A stretch of DNA of 64,000 nt from Rutidosis leptorrhynchoides (lineage: Eukaryota > Streptophyta > Magnoliopsida > Asterales > Asteraceae), in NCBI RefSeq assembly GCF_046630445.1, contig NC_092335.1, positions 6,677,501-6,741,500 of the forward strand. The letters run 5' to 3'. Position 1 is the first letter of the stretch. Each line of letters opens with the position of its first letter. The notes below the pieces were generated by a model. It was not told the origin of the DNA. It was given only the letters and a program-made list of their open reading frames with translations, and did not search any database. The position numbers and the translations under genes were made by a program. This document shows, in pieces, positions 48,988 through 60,783 of the stretch.

Positions 48988-50800
48988 ATGCACCGAGCAA
49001 GACGTTCACCACCTTTTGTACGTTCACCACCTGTAACTAGATCAAGACATTTAGCAAATATTACCACCGTTGATTTTTCTTTAGAAACGTCATCCAGTCG
49101 ACCAAGTACTTCAGTTCAAATTTCCAATAATCCATTTTTTGAACCCGACCTCACAATTGAGAATCCGGAGAATATTCAGGAACGGTTCGTAGATCCTGAA
49201 CCACTAAACTTTCCCCCGGAACCACCAATCATTCAAACAGAGATTGTTGAGGAACGAACCATTAAATCAGAATCCTCTAGTGATTCCGATTCAACAAATT
49301 CAATTATGGAGAATCTGGAACCTTTAAGTATGGAAGACCGAATGAGAGCTAAACGCACTGGCCAAGGTCACGCAATAACTCATCCAGACATTAATGCGCC
49401 AGATTATGAAATCAAAGGACAAATTCTACACATGGTGACTAATCAATGCCAATTTAGTGGTGCGCCGAAGGAAGATCCAAATGAACATCTACGTACCTTT
49501 AATAGGATCTGCACACTATTTAAAATCCGAGAAGTGGAGGATGAACAGATATATCTCATGTTATTTCCCTGGACTTTAAAGGGAGAAGCCAAAGATTGAT
49601 TGGAATCGTTACCTGAAGGGGCGATTGATACATGGGACGTTTTAGTTGAAAAATTTCTTAAACAATTCTTTCCTGCATCTAAAGCCGTAAGACTTCAAGC
49701 AGAAATTGTTACGTTTACACAGAAGCCAAATGAAACTCTATATGAGGCATGGACTAGATATGGAAAGTTATTAAGAGGATGTCCGTAACATGGTTTAGAC
49801 ACCTGTCAAATAGTACAAATATTCTACCAAGGATGCGACATCACTACAAGGAAAGACATAGATATAGCAGCTGGTGGTTCTATTATGAAGAAAACCGAAA
49901 CTGATGCTTACAAAATTATTGATAACACTGCTTCCCACTCACATGAGTGGCACCAAGAAAAAGATATCATTAGATCATCTAAAGCAGCTAGAGCCGATTC
50001 TAGCCATGACTTAGATTCCATTTCCGCAAAGATAGATGTTGTGGAGAGAAGAATGGAAAAGATGACTAAGGATATTCACGCAATACGAATTAGTTGTGAG
50101 CAGTGTGGAGGACCACATTTGACAAAAGATTGTCTCAGTATTGAATTAACAATGGAACAAAGAGAGAATATTTCATTCATAAACCAAAGGCCTGGAAATA
50201 ATTATCAGAATAATTATCAACCGCCAAGACCGATTTACAATTAAAACCAAAATTATAACAGAAATATTCCATACAACAACCAACAAGGTCCTAGCAATCA
50301 ACAAGTATCCAATAATACTTATAATCAGCAAAGACCTAATTTTCAAAACAAAACACCACAACAAACCGATGATAAAAAGCCGAATTTAGAAGATATGATG
50401 ATGAAGCTAGTTGAAACTCAAACGCAGTTTTTCACATCTCAGAAACAAACTAATGAACAAAATGCTCAAGCATTTAGAAATCAATAAGCTTCTATTCAAA
50501 ATCTGGAACAAGAAGTAAGTAACCTAGCAAGGTTAATAGGTGAAAGAAAACTGGGAAGTCTACCTAGTGATACAAATGCTAACCCCCGGAATGAAACAGC
50601 TAAAGCCATTACCACAAGAAGTGGTACAACACTTAAACCACCTGAAATAGCTGTAACTTCTGATGAAGCTATTCCTACTCCACAAGAACCACAACCTGAT
50701 CAAGATAAGGAAAAAGAACTGGTAGTTGAAAAGGTTAATGAAGATAACACAGTTAAGGCTAAACCTTATGTTAAACCATACCAACCACCACTTCCTTACC
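48988..50800 (+). pseudogene. Element B gag
   Basis: Athila-type gag: acidic N-terminus, then APKEDPNEHLRTFNRIC, FPWTLKGEAKD, VEKFLKQFFPASKA, and a zinc-knuckle-like CEQCGGPHLTKDC, followed by an N/Q/P-rich linker. Broken. Confidence 0.85.
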
Positions 50801-50808
50801 CGAGTAAA

Positions 50809-53800
50809 ATGAAGAAAGAGAAACTTGAAGCCGAGCAATCCAAATTCTTGGATATGTTTAAACAAATAAATGTAAATCTTCCTTTCATTGATGTGATTTC
50901 AGGAATGCCTAGATATGCTAAATTCTTGAAAGATCTAATCTCAAATAGAAAGAAAATGGAAGAACTCTCGGCTGTTACTATGAATGCTAATTGTTCAGCA
51001 GTGCTGTTGAATAAGATACCAGAAAAATTATCTGATCCAGGAAGTTTCACAATTCCATGTTTTCTGGGTAGTCTTAGTTCAATAGAAGCATTGGCAGACT
51101 TAGGTGCTAGTATAAATCTAATGCCGTATTCACTATACGCTAAACTAGACCTTGAAGAATTGAAACCAACCAGAATAAGCATACAACTAGCCGATAGATC
51201 AATAAAATATCCTAGAGGGATAATGGAGAACATGCTAGTTAAAGTTGGTACTTTAGTATTTCCAGTAGATTTTGTTGTTTTAGACATGGAAGAAGATTCT
51301 CAAGTTCCTCTCATATTAGGAAGACCATTCTTAAACACGGCTAAAGCAATGATAGACGTGTTCGGTAAGAAATTGACCCTAAGTATAGAGGATGAGAGTG
51401 TTACCTTTTCAGTTGATAGAGCAATGCAACAACCGCAATCTGCAGATGATACATGTAATTATATTCAAACTATAGATGCACATGCAGAATTATTAGAAGA
51501 ATTTCCAGAATTACAAGGAACAGGAGAATGTTCTTTAGGAGAAGGTAATGAACCAATTGATGAAGCTGAAATGTTAGCTACACTTATAGCTAATGGATAT
51601 GAACCAACAACAGAAGAAATTCAAATGCTAAAAGAAGAAGACAGATATCGATATAAATCATCGATAGAAGAACCTCCGAAATTAGAGTTAAAGCCACTTC
51701 CAAACCATTTGGAATACGCTTATTTACATGGTGAATCTGAATTACCTGTAATAATATCGTCTTCTCTTACTGAAAATGAGAAATCACAACTCATTTCTGT
51801 GTTGAAAGCTCATAAACCAGCCATTGCATGGAAGATTCATGATATTAAAGGAATAAGTCCTTCGTATTGCACACATAAAATCCTTATGGAAGAAGGTCAT
51901 AAAACATATGTGCAACGCCAACGAAGACTAAATCCTAATATGCAAGATGTAGTTAAGAAAGAGATTATTAAACTGCTAGACGCAGGTCTAATTTATCCAA
52001 TCTCTGATAGTCCATGGGTAAGCCCAGTTCAATGCGTGCCTAAGAAGGGTGGCATGACTGTCATTACAAATGAGAAAAATGAGCTTATTCCTACTAGGAC
52101 TGTAACAGGATGGCGTGTGTGTATTGATTATAGAAAATTAAATGACGCCACCAGAAAAGATCACTTTCCCTTACCTTTTATAGATCAAATGTTGGAAAGA
52201 TTAGCCGGAAATAGTTACTATTGTTTTCTAGATGGATTTTACGGATATTTTCAAATTCCAATAGCACCCGAAGATCAAGAGAAAACCACATTCACGTGCC
52301 CTTATGGTACTTTTGCTTACAAACGCATGCCATTTGGACTTTGTAACGCCCCTGCAACCTTTCAAAGGTGTATGATGGCGATTTTTCACGACATGATAGA
52401 AGAATGCATGGAAGTTTTCATGGATGATTTTTCAATCTTCGGTGATACATTTGAATCATGTCTAGTTAATCTGGAACGAATGCTTATTAGATGCGAACGA
52501 TCAAATCTAGTACTTAATTGGGAAAAATGCCATTTCATGGTTAAAGAAGGCATCGTTCTTGGTCATAAAATTTCAAAAGAAGGAATTGAAGTGGATAGAG
52601 CTAAAGTAGATGTAATTTCTAAACTTCCACATCCCACCAATGTTAGAGGAGTTAGGAGTTTTCTAGGGCATGCCGGTTTTTACCGACGTTTCATAAAAGA
52701 TTTTTCTAAAATTGCCACTCCTATGAATAAACTCCTAGAAAAGGATGCTCCATTCATCTTTTCAGATGAGTGTATCAAATCTTTTAATATTCTTAAAGAA
52801 AAACTAACTAATGCGCCGATCATGATAACACCAAATTGGAATCTACCATTTGAACTAATGTGCGATGCAAGTGATTTTGCAATGGGAGCCGTTTTAGGAC
52901 AAAGGATTGAAAAACGATTTCAACCTATATATTATGCTAGTAAGATGTTACAAGGAGCACAAACGAACTATACAACTACTGAGAAAGAACTCCTTGCTAT
53001 TGTCTTTGCTTTTGACAAATTTCGATCATATCTCGTTCTAGCAAAAACGGTGGTCTATACCGACCATTCTGCTCTTAGATACCTATTTTCAAAACAAGAT
53101 GCTAAACCAGGATTAATCCGTTGGATCTTACTCTTACAAGAGTTTGATATTGAAATCCGAGATAAAAGAGGAGCAGAAAATCTCGCCGCTGATCATCTTT
53201 CTCGTCTTGAAAATCCCGAATTAGAAGTTCTGAATGAATCGGCCATACAAGACAACTTTCCTGATGAATATCTATTGAAGATAGATTATAAAGAAATTCC
53301 ATGGTTTGCAGACTATGCAAACTACTTAGTTTGTGGATTCCTTGAAAAAGGATTATCGTACCAAAAATGAAAGAAATTCTTCAGTGATATAAAACACTAT
53401 TTCTGGGAAGATCCACATTTGTTTAAAAGTTGTCCAGATGGAATAATACGCCGATGTGTATTTGGAAATGAAGCTAGTAAAATATTAAACCATTGTCACA
53501 CAGGACCAACAGGAGGGCATTATGGGCCTCAACTAACTGCAAGAAAAGTTTATGATGCTGGATTCTATTGGCCTACAATTTACAAAGATGCACACCTTCT
53601 TTGCAAATCCTGTGATGCATGTCAAAGGGCCGAAAAAATAAGTCAACGTGATGAAATGCCACAAAATGTCATCCAAGTATGTGAAGTATTTGACATTTGG
53701 GGTATTGACTTTATGGGTCCATTTCCAAAATCTCATAATAATCTATATATACTCGTAGCCATTGATTATGTATCTAAATGGGCGGAAGCACAAGCTCTCC

Positions 53801-54591
53801 CAACTAACGATGCACGAGTTGTAGTCAACTTTTTAAAACGTCTTTTTGCAAGGTTTGGAACAACGAAAGCTTTAATAAGTGATCGGGGAACTCATTTATG
53901 TAATAATCAACTTGAGAAAGTACTTAAAAGATATGGAGTAACTCATAAAATCTCCACCGCATATCATCCACAAACAAGTGGACAAGTTGAAAATACCAAC
54001 CGAGCTTTAAAACGTATTCTAGAGAAAACCGTAGGATCAAATCCGAAGGAATGGTCCATTAAATTGGAGGATGCACTCTGGGCTTTTAGAACAGCCTACA
54101 AAACTCCAATTGGAACCACACCTTTTAGACTTGTTTATGGAAAAGCATGTCATCTTCCAGTAGAAATTGAACACAAAGCGTTTTGGGCTTTGAAGACATG
54201 TAATCTTGATTTACATGAAGCCGGACGTCTACGATTAAGTCAACTAAACGAATTAGAAGAATTAAGACATGAAGCATACGAAAATTCGTTAATCTATAAA
54301 GAAAGAACGAAGAAATGGCATGATAAAGGAATCAGAAGTTCAAAAGAATTTAAAGAAGGAGACAGAGTTCTTCTTTTCAATTCGCGATTCAAGCTATTTC
54401 CTGGAAAATTGAAATCAAGATGGTCTGGACCATTCATAGTCAAAAGAATTTTCCCATACGGAACAATAGAATTAATAAATTCAAATGGGATTGAATTTAA
54501 AGTTAATGGTCACAGAGTTAAACATTACATACATGGTCCGATGGAAGTCGACAACGAAGTTAATCACAATTTCGACACCACAGCTAACTAA
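50809..54591 (+). pseudogene. Element B pol: PR, RT, RNase H, integrase
   Basis: Protease about 51000-51400 (ALADLGASINLMPYS, VPLILGRPFL). RT about 51880-52690, with the Athila signatures VCIDYRKLNDATRKDHFPLPF and FMDDFSIFG at the catalytic site. RNase H about 52840-53230 (CDASDFAMGAVLGQR, NLAADHLSRLEN). Integrase about 53400-54590 ([44 protein letters not shown], ending with a GPFIVKR module). Long stretches are open; a few breaks are present. Confidence 0.9.
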
Positions 54592-54765
54592 GTGTGGGGA
54601 GAATCAAGTCTTTAAAAGATAATATGTATTTCTGTTAGAGTTAGATTGTCTGTTTTCGTGTAGTTCTCGAAAATGGAACCTGAATGGTCTTTCCCTAGCA
54701 GACCCTAAAGAATTAGTCTTCTCCCCCCATTCTGAATTTTTATTTTTTTTTTAGGTTTTTACAAA

Positions 54766-55089
54766 ATGAAGACTGCCTGTGAACTAAACCATGGTCTAAT
54801 GCTACACGCTTTGATCACTAAACGTAATAATGACACACTTCCGAGTGAAATAGTATCAGTAATCAGAGAAAGAATGGACGGAGTTAGAAAAGAATCCAGA
54901 TGCGAAGATAATAAGTTACAATTTGGTAAAGGAAAATCAAAATCCGCAGCAAAAAGAAGAGCACGACACCTAGAAAGATGTCACAAATGCGAAAAATGGT
55001 CACATGGAGGTAAATGTTCAAATAATCAAACCTATTCAAACACCGAATTTGTTACTTTATGCAGAGACGGACCGTTCATATGTTTATAA
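54766..55089 (+). CDS. Small basic ORF with zinc-knuckle-like motif after integrase (element B)
   Basis: 107 codons, ATG to TAA, starting 175 bases after pol. The middle is strongly basic (KGKSKSAAKRRARHLER) and leads into CHKCEKWSHGGKC, a C-x2-C-x4-H-x3-C spacing one residue shorter than the retroviral nucleocapsid knuckle. I know of no named Athila product at this site. It may be an accessory nucleic-acid-binding ORF or chance. No function is claimed. Confidence 0.45.
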   Translation: MKTACELNHGLMLHALITKRNNDTLPSEIVSVIRERMDGVRKESRCEDNKLQFGKGKSKSAAKRRARHLERCHKCEKWSHGGKCSNNQTYSNTEFVTLCRDGPFICL

Positions 55090-56367
55090 GAAAAGACACT
55101 GAATGCTCGAGGTTACGCCTATGTAGCTATGGAAAACCAATTAAACCGACTATCTTATGAATGGGATAGATCATATAACTAAGAAATCTATTTCACAGGT
55201 ATGTTTGTACAGTTTTTATTTTTTTTTATTTTTAACCTTTTGATAATAAACGCTAATTTGTTCACTATAAAGTATTAAATTGGTATTGAATAAAATTAGG
55301 TTTGGCGACCGAAATTATTGATATCATTCAAAAATTTATTACATCACTGCGAAATTTAACGTTTATTCTTAAGGTATAAATATCTTTAATCAATCAACCC
55401 AAAATATTTCAAAAATTCGTCATGAGTTAAATTAGGTCTTGGAACCGAAATTACTTTACCGAAAAGAGGGGCGCATATTTTTGATAATATTTGATTGAAT
55501 AAAGTGGGATAAAAAGCCAAAAAGATTTTTAAGTTTATTTTTACCATGTTTTTAAAATTAATATTTAAATCTTAAATTAATATTGTAAACTTTATAAAAA
55601 CAATATATTTAAAATTATAAATATTTGAAAAATTAATATAAGTTTGGTGTGAATTTATAATATGAATTTTTAAATTAAGTTTGGTGTGAATTTTTAATTT
55701 TTAAAATAGGAATTTTTAATTTTATGCATTTCAAATTTTAAGTTTGGTGTGAATTTTTAATATTAATTTTGAATTTTATATTTAAATTGTGTGAATTTAA
55801 AAACAAAAATTTACTTTATCTCATTAAGTTAAAAATATGATTTTTAAAATTCGTCGTAAGTTGAAGACTAGGTCTTTGAACCGAAATTGCTTTACTCGAG
55901 GGAGGGACGAGAACTTTTATTATCATTATTTTTAATCTTATTGAATTAAAGTATGCCAAAAACATTAAAAAACTCAAAAATCTTTACTTTTAAAAACCAC
56001 GCTTTGATTTGACAAATTTTAAAATTTTGTCGAGGGACAGACTAGGACAACGATCCGAAACGCCCTCGCTCCTAAAGGAAAACAAAATTTTTAAAATTTA
56101 ATTAATTATAAGTTTTATAAAGTATAAGGTTTTATAATAAAAAAAAAAAAAAAAGCTGAAAACACTGTACCCGGACCCCCATGCGATCGCATGGGTTTTA
56201 CACTTCAACTCCATGCGATCGCATGGAGCTGAAATCCAGGCCAGATACAAGAAGTCCAGCGGGTCTGTTCTTCCCACAAAACACACACATACACCCGAAA
56301 AAACTCTCAAATCTTCACCAAATTTCGTCAAAATTCACCGTAATTCGTCATTTTTCTTGCTCTAATC
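55090..56367 (+). other. Element B post-pol spacer
   Basis: AT-rich, with dispersed repeats: ACCGAAATT(A/G)(T/C)T blocks near 55310, 55443 and 55880, and GTTTGGTGTGAATTT copies near 55642, 55680 and 55742. It ends with an A-run, the third palindrome pair (56180 and 56212) and a CA-rich leader-like stretch. Confidence 0.7.
56180..56225. promoter_or_regulatory. Paired 14-bp palindromes upstream of the env-position ORF
   Basis: CATGCGATCGCATG at 56180-56193 and 56212-56225, again 32 bp start to start, with flanks and an 18-bp spacer unlike the LTR pair. A CA-rich stretch (ACACACACATACACCCG) follows, as in a plant 5' UTR. Confidence 0.9.
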
Positions 56368-57107
56368 ATGCCTAGATTCTCATTCTTCAGCAAATTGGTA
56401 AAAATTACACCCCTAAACTCTATAAATTCCTAGTTTTTGTGATAATTACCAATTTTTTACCTAATGCAATTTTGTTAATTTCTAGTGTAATTAGTGTTAA
56501 ATTGTTAGTATTTTATGCATGTATAACCTAGATTGATGCTATTTAACATGATTTGAAGCCAAAAACTTCAAAATTTTTAGAAATCTAGGGTTTGTGTTCT
56601 TGAGAAATTTGGGGCTTTTTGATATAAACAGGTTATGGCCGATTTTTGTCATGAATTATTGCTAAATTGAGTAGTGTAACATGTTTAGATAGTTAAATGA
56701 TCCAAACAATGATCCTAAACATGATTTTTGGAGATTAAAGTGGACTTTTTAAGTCCAAAATTCATGAACTTGATTAATTTGATATATTTGCCATTTGAGA
56801 CTTGTTTAATTATTAGTAATGAATATTTTGACATGTTATTTGAGTTAAATGCTTATGAATTTTGTATACATTTTCATATGTGCTTATTTGAAAAGTGTAG
56901 AATTGTGAAAAATTGTGAAAATGTGTATAAGTTTAATTTTGATTTAACATGTTATAGTGATTGTTTTAAGTTGTTATTTTGCTAACACTAATGCATATTT
57001 GGATGCACAAATTTTGTGTTTAATGTGTTTTACAGAGAGCCGATACTGGAGGTTCAGGAGCATCATCATCTAGACGACCAGCACCAGCACCAGAACCAGA
57101 ACCAGAA

Positions 57108-58556
57108 ATGCAACACGAACAAGAACCACAACAGGAACAACAACAGCCTGATCAGCACATACCTTATTATGATCCGGTACAGTTTGTTGATGAATTCATA
57201 GTATTTCCAATGAGGCCGCCAGTAGAATTCCCAACGATTCTTGAGCACACTCTACATCCTAATCTGAGATTTGATAGAAGATGGAGAGATTACGAGACAT
57301 ATCAAAGGAACAAATTCAAATTGGTAACAAAAAATGTAGAGGTGCCAAGGGTAATTGATTGGGCCCCTTTGGAAACGGTCCATCTAGCTGACCGTGTTAG
57401 ACAGCTTTTAGTTCAAAGGTATGGCAGTTCTTCTTTTACAGATTGGGAACGTCTTTTCACCATTCGTAGACCTGTATATAAGGAATGGTGTGTTGAGTTG
57501 ATAAGTACTGTATCACTTGATACAAATATAGTTAGAATAGATGATAGAAGATTTCTTAGGTTTATCCTTGGCGGTAGGATGTACAGAATGTCCATGCTGG
57601 ACATGGCCAGGGCCTTACAGATATATACTCCTGGTGAGTTGCTATTACCCGATTGTACAAACTTGATTCATTATAGTGAACGGGTAGATAGTAACTTTGA
57701 CGCTGACGCCATTTGGAGGCGTATGTCACATTTTGATGTTTTTACACGAGCAGGAGGACACTCCTATACACATATTGACAGAGCCGAGCTTCGTATTATT
57801 CATAGATTTTTGGCTAACTCGATTACACAAAGAGGTCATAATAAAGAAAAAATTACCTTATATGATTTATTCTACCTAAAGTGTATTCGGGATCCTAGAA
57901 GCTTTGTCAATATCCCTTACTGTGTTGCTTTTTATTTATCTAAAATGGTAGAGGGAATGCAGGACGGGAGTATAATAGGAGGAGGTATTTTTGTTACTCT
58001 CATTGGAGAGTATTTAGGTGTTGATAGGAACCAAGGGGGTCCATTACAGATTTATAGAGAACAGGTTGAGCCCTTAGGATTGAAAGTTTATGTGGGTGCT
58101 AAGGTATTGAAAAGTAGACGTAACCAGGCAGTACCCTATGAGGGATCTCATCCTCAGGTAGAGAGAGGCTCAGACGAAGAAATGGAGGAGGCGGAAGACA
58201 TTAGAGATATCTTTCGAGATGCTATTCTTGACGTCCACGTTCGTATAGATGAGGAAGGAATGACGAACGCGGCCAGACATAGTATGTATGAGCAGTGGAA
58301 CTCCGAGCGAGTATACGAGGATTATAGGCGACGCCAACACGATAGCTGGTTAGTTCATCAGCACCAAATCATGAGCCAGCTATCATATCAGGTACCAAAT
58401 AACTATGTACCTACTCGACCTGCTCATTTTCCGCCACATAGCCCCGATATCCGACCACCCTTTAACCGGTATGACTATGACCAAGCCTATCAGAACACCT
58501 ATAACCAACAATGGAACCCACCCGATGAGATGAACTGGAACCCCTATCCAGACTGA
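57108..58556 (+). CDS. Athila ORF1-type protein in the env position (element B)
   Basis: 482 codons without interruption, 2.5 kb after integrase. Q/E/P-rich N-terminus, then a globular part (YETYQRNKFKLV, VIDWAPLETVHLADRVRQLL, WCVELISTVSL, FRLGGRMYRMS-like, YDLFYLKCIRDPRSFVNIPY) and a P/Y/N-rich tail. This resembles the Athila ORF1 family found in these elements; its function is unknown. I see no signal peptide or transmembrane helix, so calling it an envelope is not supported. A splice-like GT (56398) and AG (57035) upstream suggest the message may be spliced, as reported for env-position ORFs of the barley Athila relative Bagy-2. Confidence 0.75.
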   Translation: MQHEQEPQQEQQQPDQHIPYYDPVQFVDEFIVFPMRPPVEFPTILEHTLHPNLRFDRRWRDYETYQRNKFKLVTKNVEVPRVIDWAPLETVHLADRVRQLLVQRYGSSSFTDWERLFTIRRPVYKEWCVELISTVSLDTNIVRIDDRRFLRFILGGRMYRMSMLDMARALQIYTPGELLLPDCTNLIHYSERVDSNFDADAIWRRMSHFDVFTRAGGHSYTHIDRAELRIIHRFLANSITQRGHNKEKITLYDLFYLKCIRDPRSFVNIPYCVAFYLSKMVEGMQDGSIIGGGIFVTLIGEYLGVDRNQGGPLQIYREQVEPLGLKVYVGAKVLKSRRNQAVPYEGSHPQVERGSDEEMEEAEDIRDIFRDAILDVHVRIDEEGMTNAARHSMYEQWNSERVYEDYRRRQHDSWLVHQHQIMSQLSYQVPNNYVPTRPAHFPPHSPDIRPPFNRYDYDQAYQNTYNQQWNPPDEMNWNPYPD

Positions 58557-60783
58557 TTTAGTTCCATTTGGTTATTTTTATGATTTTTATGTTTTTATCT
58601 TTTGACTTTTTCATGTTTAAACTTATGTTATTGGATATATTTGTGTAATTTTTATTATTTTATTATTATTGTGTACTAATATTTCATATTTAGAATTTGA
58701 AAGTGGGATATTAAGTACCATTTCAAATTGCCATGCATGATTATATTTGTATGTATGTATATTGTCGATTGTACAAAACAGGATAAAACAGCGCATTTTC
58801 AAAGACTGGCATTAAGTTCAGCAAAAGCTACTAATTTTGATGACAAGATGACAAATAAATGTGATGTAACAACAGACGAAATGAACAAATGATATACACC
58901 ATTTATCATTCAGCAAACAAACGCCAATATGTTTGGAAACTTTGGTAAAATTTAATCATTTCTACACTAATCACCCTCAATAATTTAAATTGTACTGATT
59001 TCTTGCAAATGAGGGCATTGCAAGATCTTAAGTGTGGGAAGGGGTTAAATTCTTTCGGATTTTTAAAATTTTTATCTTTATACACTTGGTTACCATTAAA
59101 AATACTAGTAACGTAGTAGTTGTATTAGAATCTAGTGCTCTCTAATAAAGAACAGCCCTAGTTTTATATACTCACTACCCAATTCTAGTAAAATTTTTCA
59201 AAATTTTCAATTAAATGAACTCAAAATCATGTTTATACATATTTATGAACGATAAAACTAGGTGTTAACACCGAAATTATTGTAACCTCGGAAAGGACAT
59301 AAATTGAGAAACAAACCAAAATGTTAAAATTCATTCAAAATGGAATAGAGGACGATAAAAAGGAAAATAAAAGCCAAGTGTGGGAAAATTTACCAAGTTA
59401 TCTTAAACATATGTCACATATAACTGTGACAAATAACTGAAAATACTTTTGCTTTGAACTAAACTAAACTGTTTTACCCGATGAAAGAAAAGAAAAGATG
59501 GATCTACACGATGAATCAATTCCATCATTAAAAGGAAGTAAAGTCTTCCGAAAAAGACACGCGCTTCTTGATTTAGGTCAAGAAGTTGTCGTCCAGACCA
59601 GCTGTAGGATGACGAAAAATCTAGAAAAGTCATCACTAAAATCAGCAGGAAATCCACGGACCTCAGCATTAAACAGGGTCACCAAGTGGTCAGATTTATC
59701 CTAACCATGAGAAGGATTTATCTCGTAAAATGGGGGGGCACCGTGCAAATTAGCTGGATAATACTAATGAATCAGAACCCCAGAAAGGATAATCTCCTTA
59801 AAGATTAAAAATCAGCTTTTAAGCCTGATATTACTCAATCCTAGAGATTGACCTTAAAGATTGAGAATTCAAACTCATGGAATTCAATGATATCTAAACT
59901 CGAGCTTGAACGAGAAAATAATTTGATCAAAATTACAAACCGATTTGTTTTCTGAAAACCCTATTTTCAATGCGTTCATTATCATTGAACGTAAAATCCT
60001 AGGAATTCACCTAGAATTCATTAGGTCACCTGAACCAAATCGGGTGTCAACCGTAAGAATGGTGGTTGCATAGCATGGTCAAAGACAGGACCTTGTGCCA
60101 GACGGAAAAATCATAAGGGTGAGCTTTACTATTGCTCCTACCAAGGATAGTAATTGCGTCCGACACGTTATAGACCATAATTAAAAGCATGTCAGGGGAC
60201 ATTGCCTTAACAGTTGCTTGTTCAACGCTTTCCTTTACAACCGGACGGTAGTTTACCGAAAGGTAATATACGGGACAAGTAAGCTGGACGTGTTGCTTTC
60301 CTAATACAAGGTTAGCAAGTGGGTGACACAAAACCGCAAGTTTTGAGCTAAAATTTTCAAATCTGAAACCCACCAAACCCTCAAAAATATTTTGCAAACA
60401 CCGGTGAAGGGTTAATCCGAAAAACTTATCTAGGGTAAAAACTAGATTTAATTTTCAAAAGATCAAATGTTTTCATAAAGATCCAATTTCCTTAAGAATC
60501 TACATTTTCATAGTCATGTGGGACTGTAAACCGCCTTTCAAATGTGCACTTTACTTTGGAAACCGAAAGTAAATCGGCTATTTGATTGCAAGTGTCGTTG
60601 ACCTAAACCCGAGGCAACTGTGGATGACACACCCACCTTTAACCATGGTTCTATCGTTACTATCATTGTTTATACCGCCGTATAGAAATCACTGATGTAC
60701 AAAGTGTGAAGAATAAAGAAGTGATTCTAGTATTTCAAGACGATATTGCTTGAGGACAAGCAACGCTTAAGTGTGGGAATATT
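58557..60783 (+). other. Element B 3' spacer and polypurine tract
   Basis: No conserved frame. AAGTGTGGG occurs near 59031 and 59379, and again at 60769 as the polypurine tract right before the 3' LTR. An ACCGAAATTATT repeat lies near 59270. Confidence 0.75.

Noticed and set aside
57108-58556. Envelope glycoprotein in element B
   Set aside because: The ORF is in the env position, but I see no signal peptide, transmembrane segment or glycoprotein-like pattern; it resembles the Athila ORF1 family.
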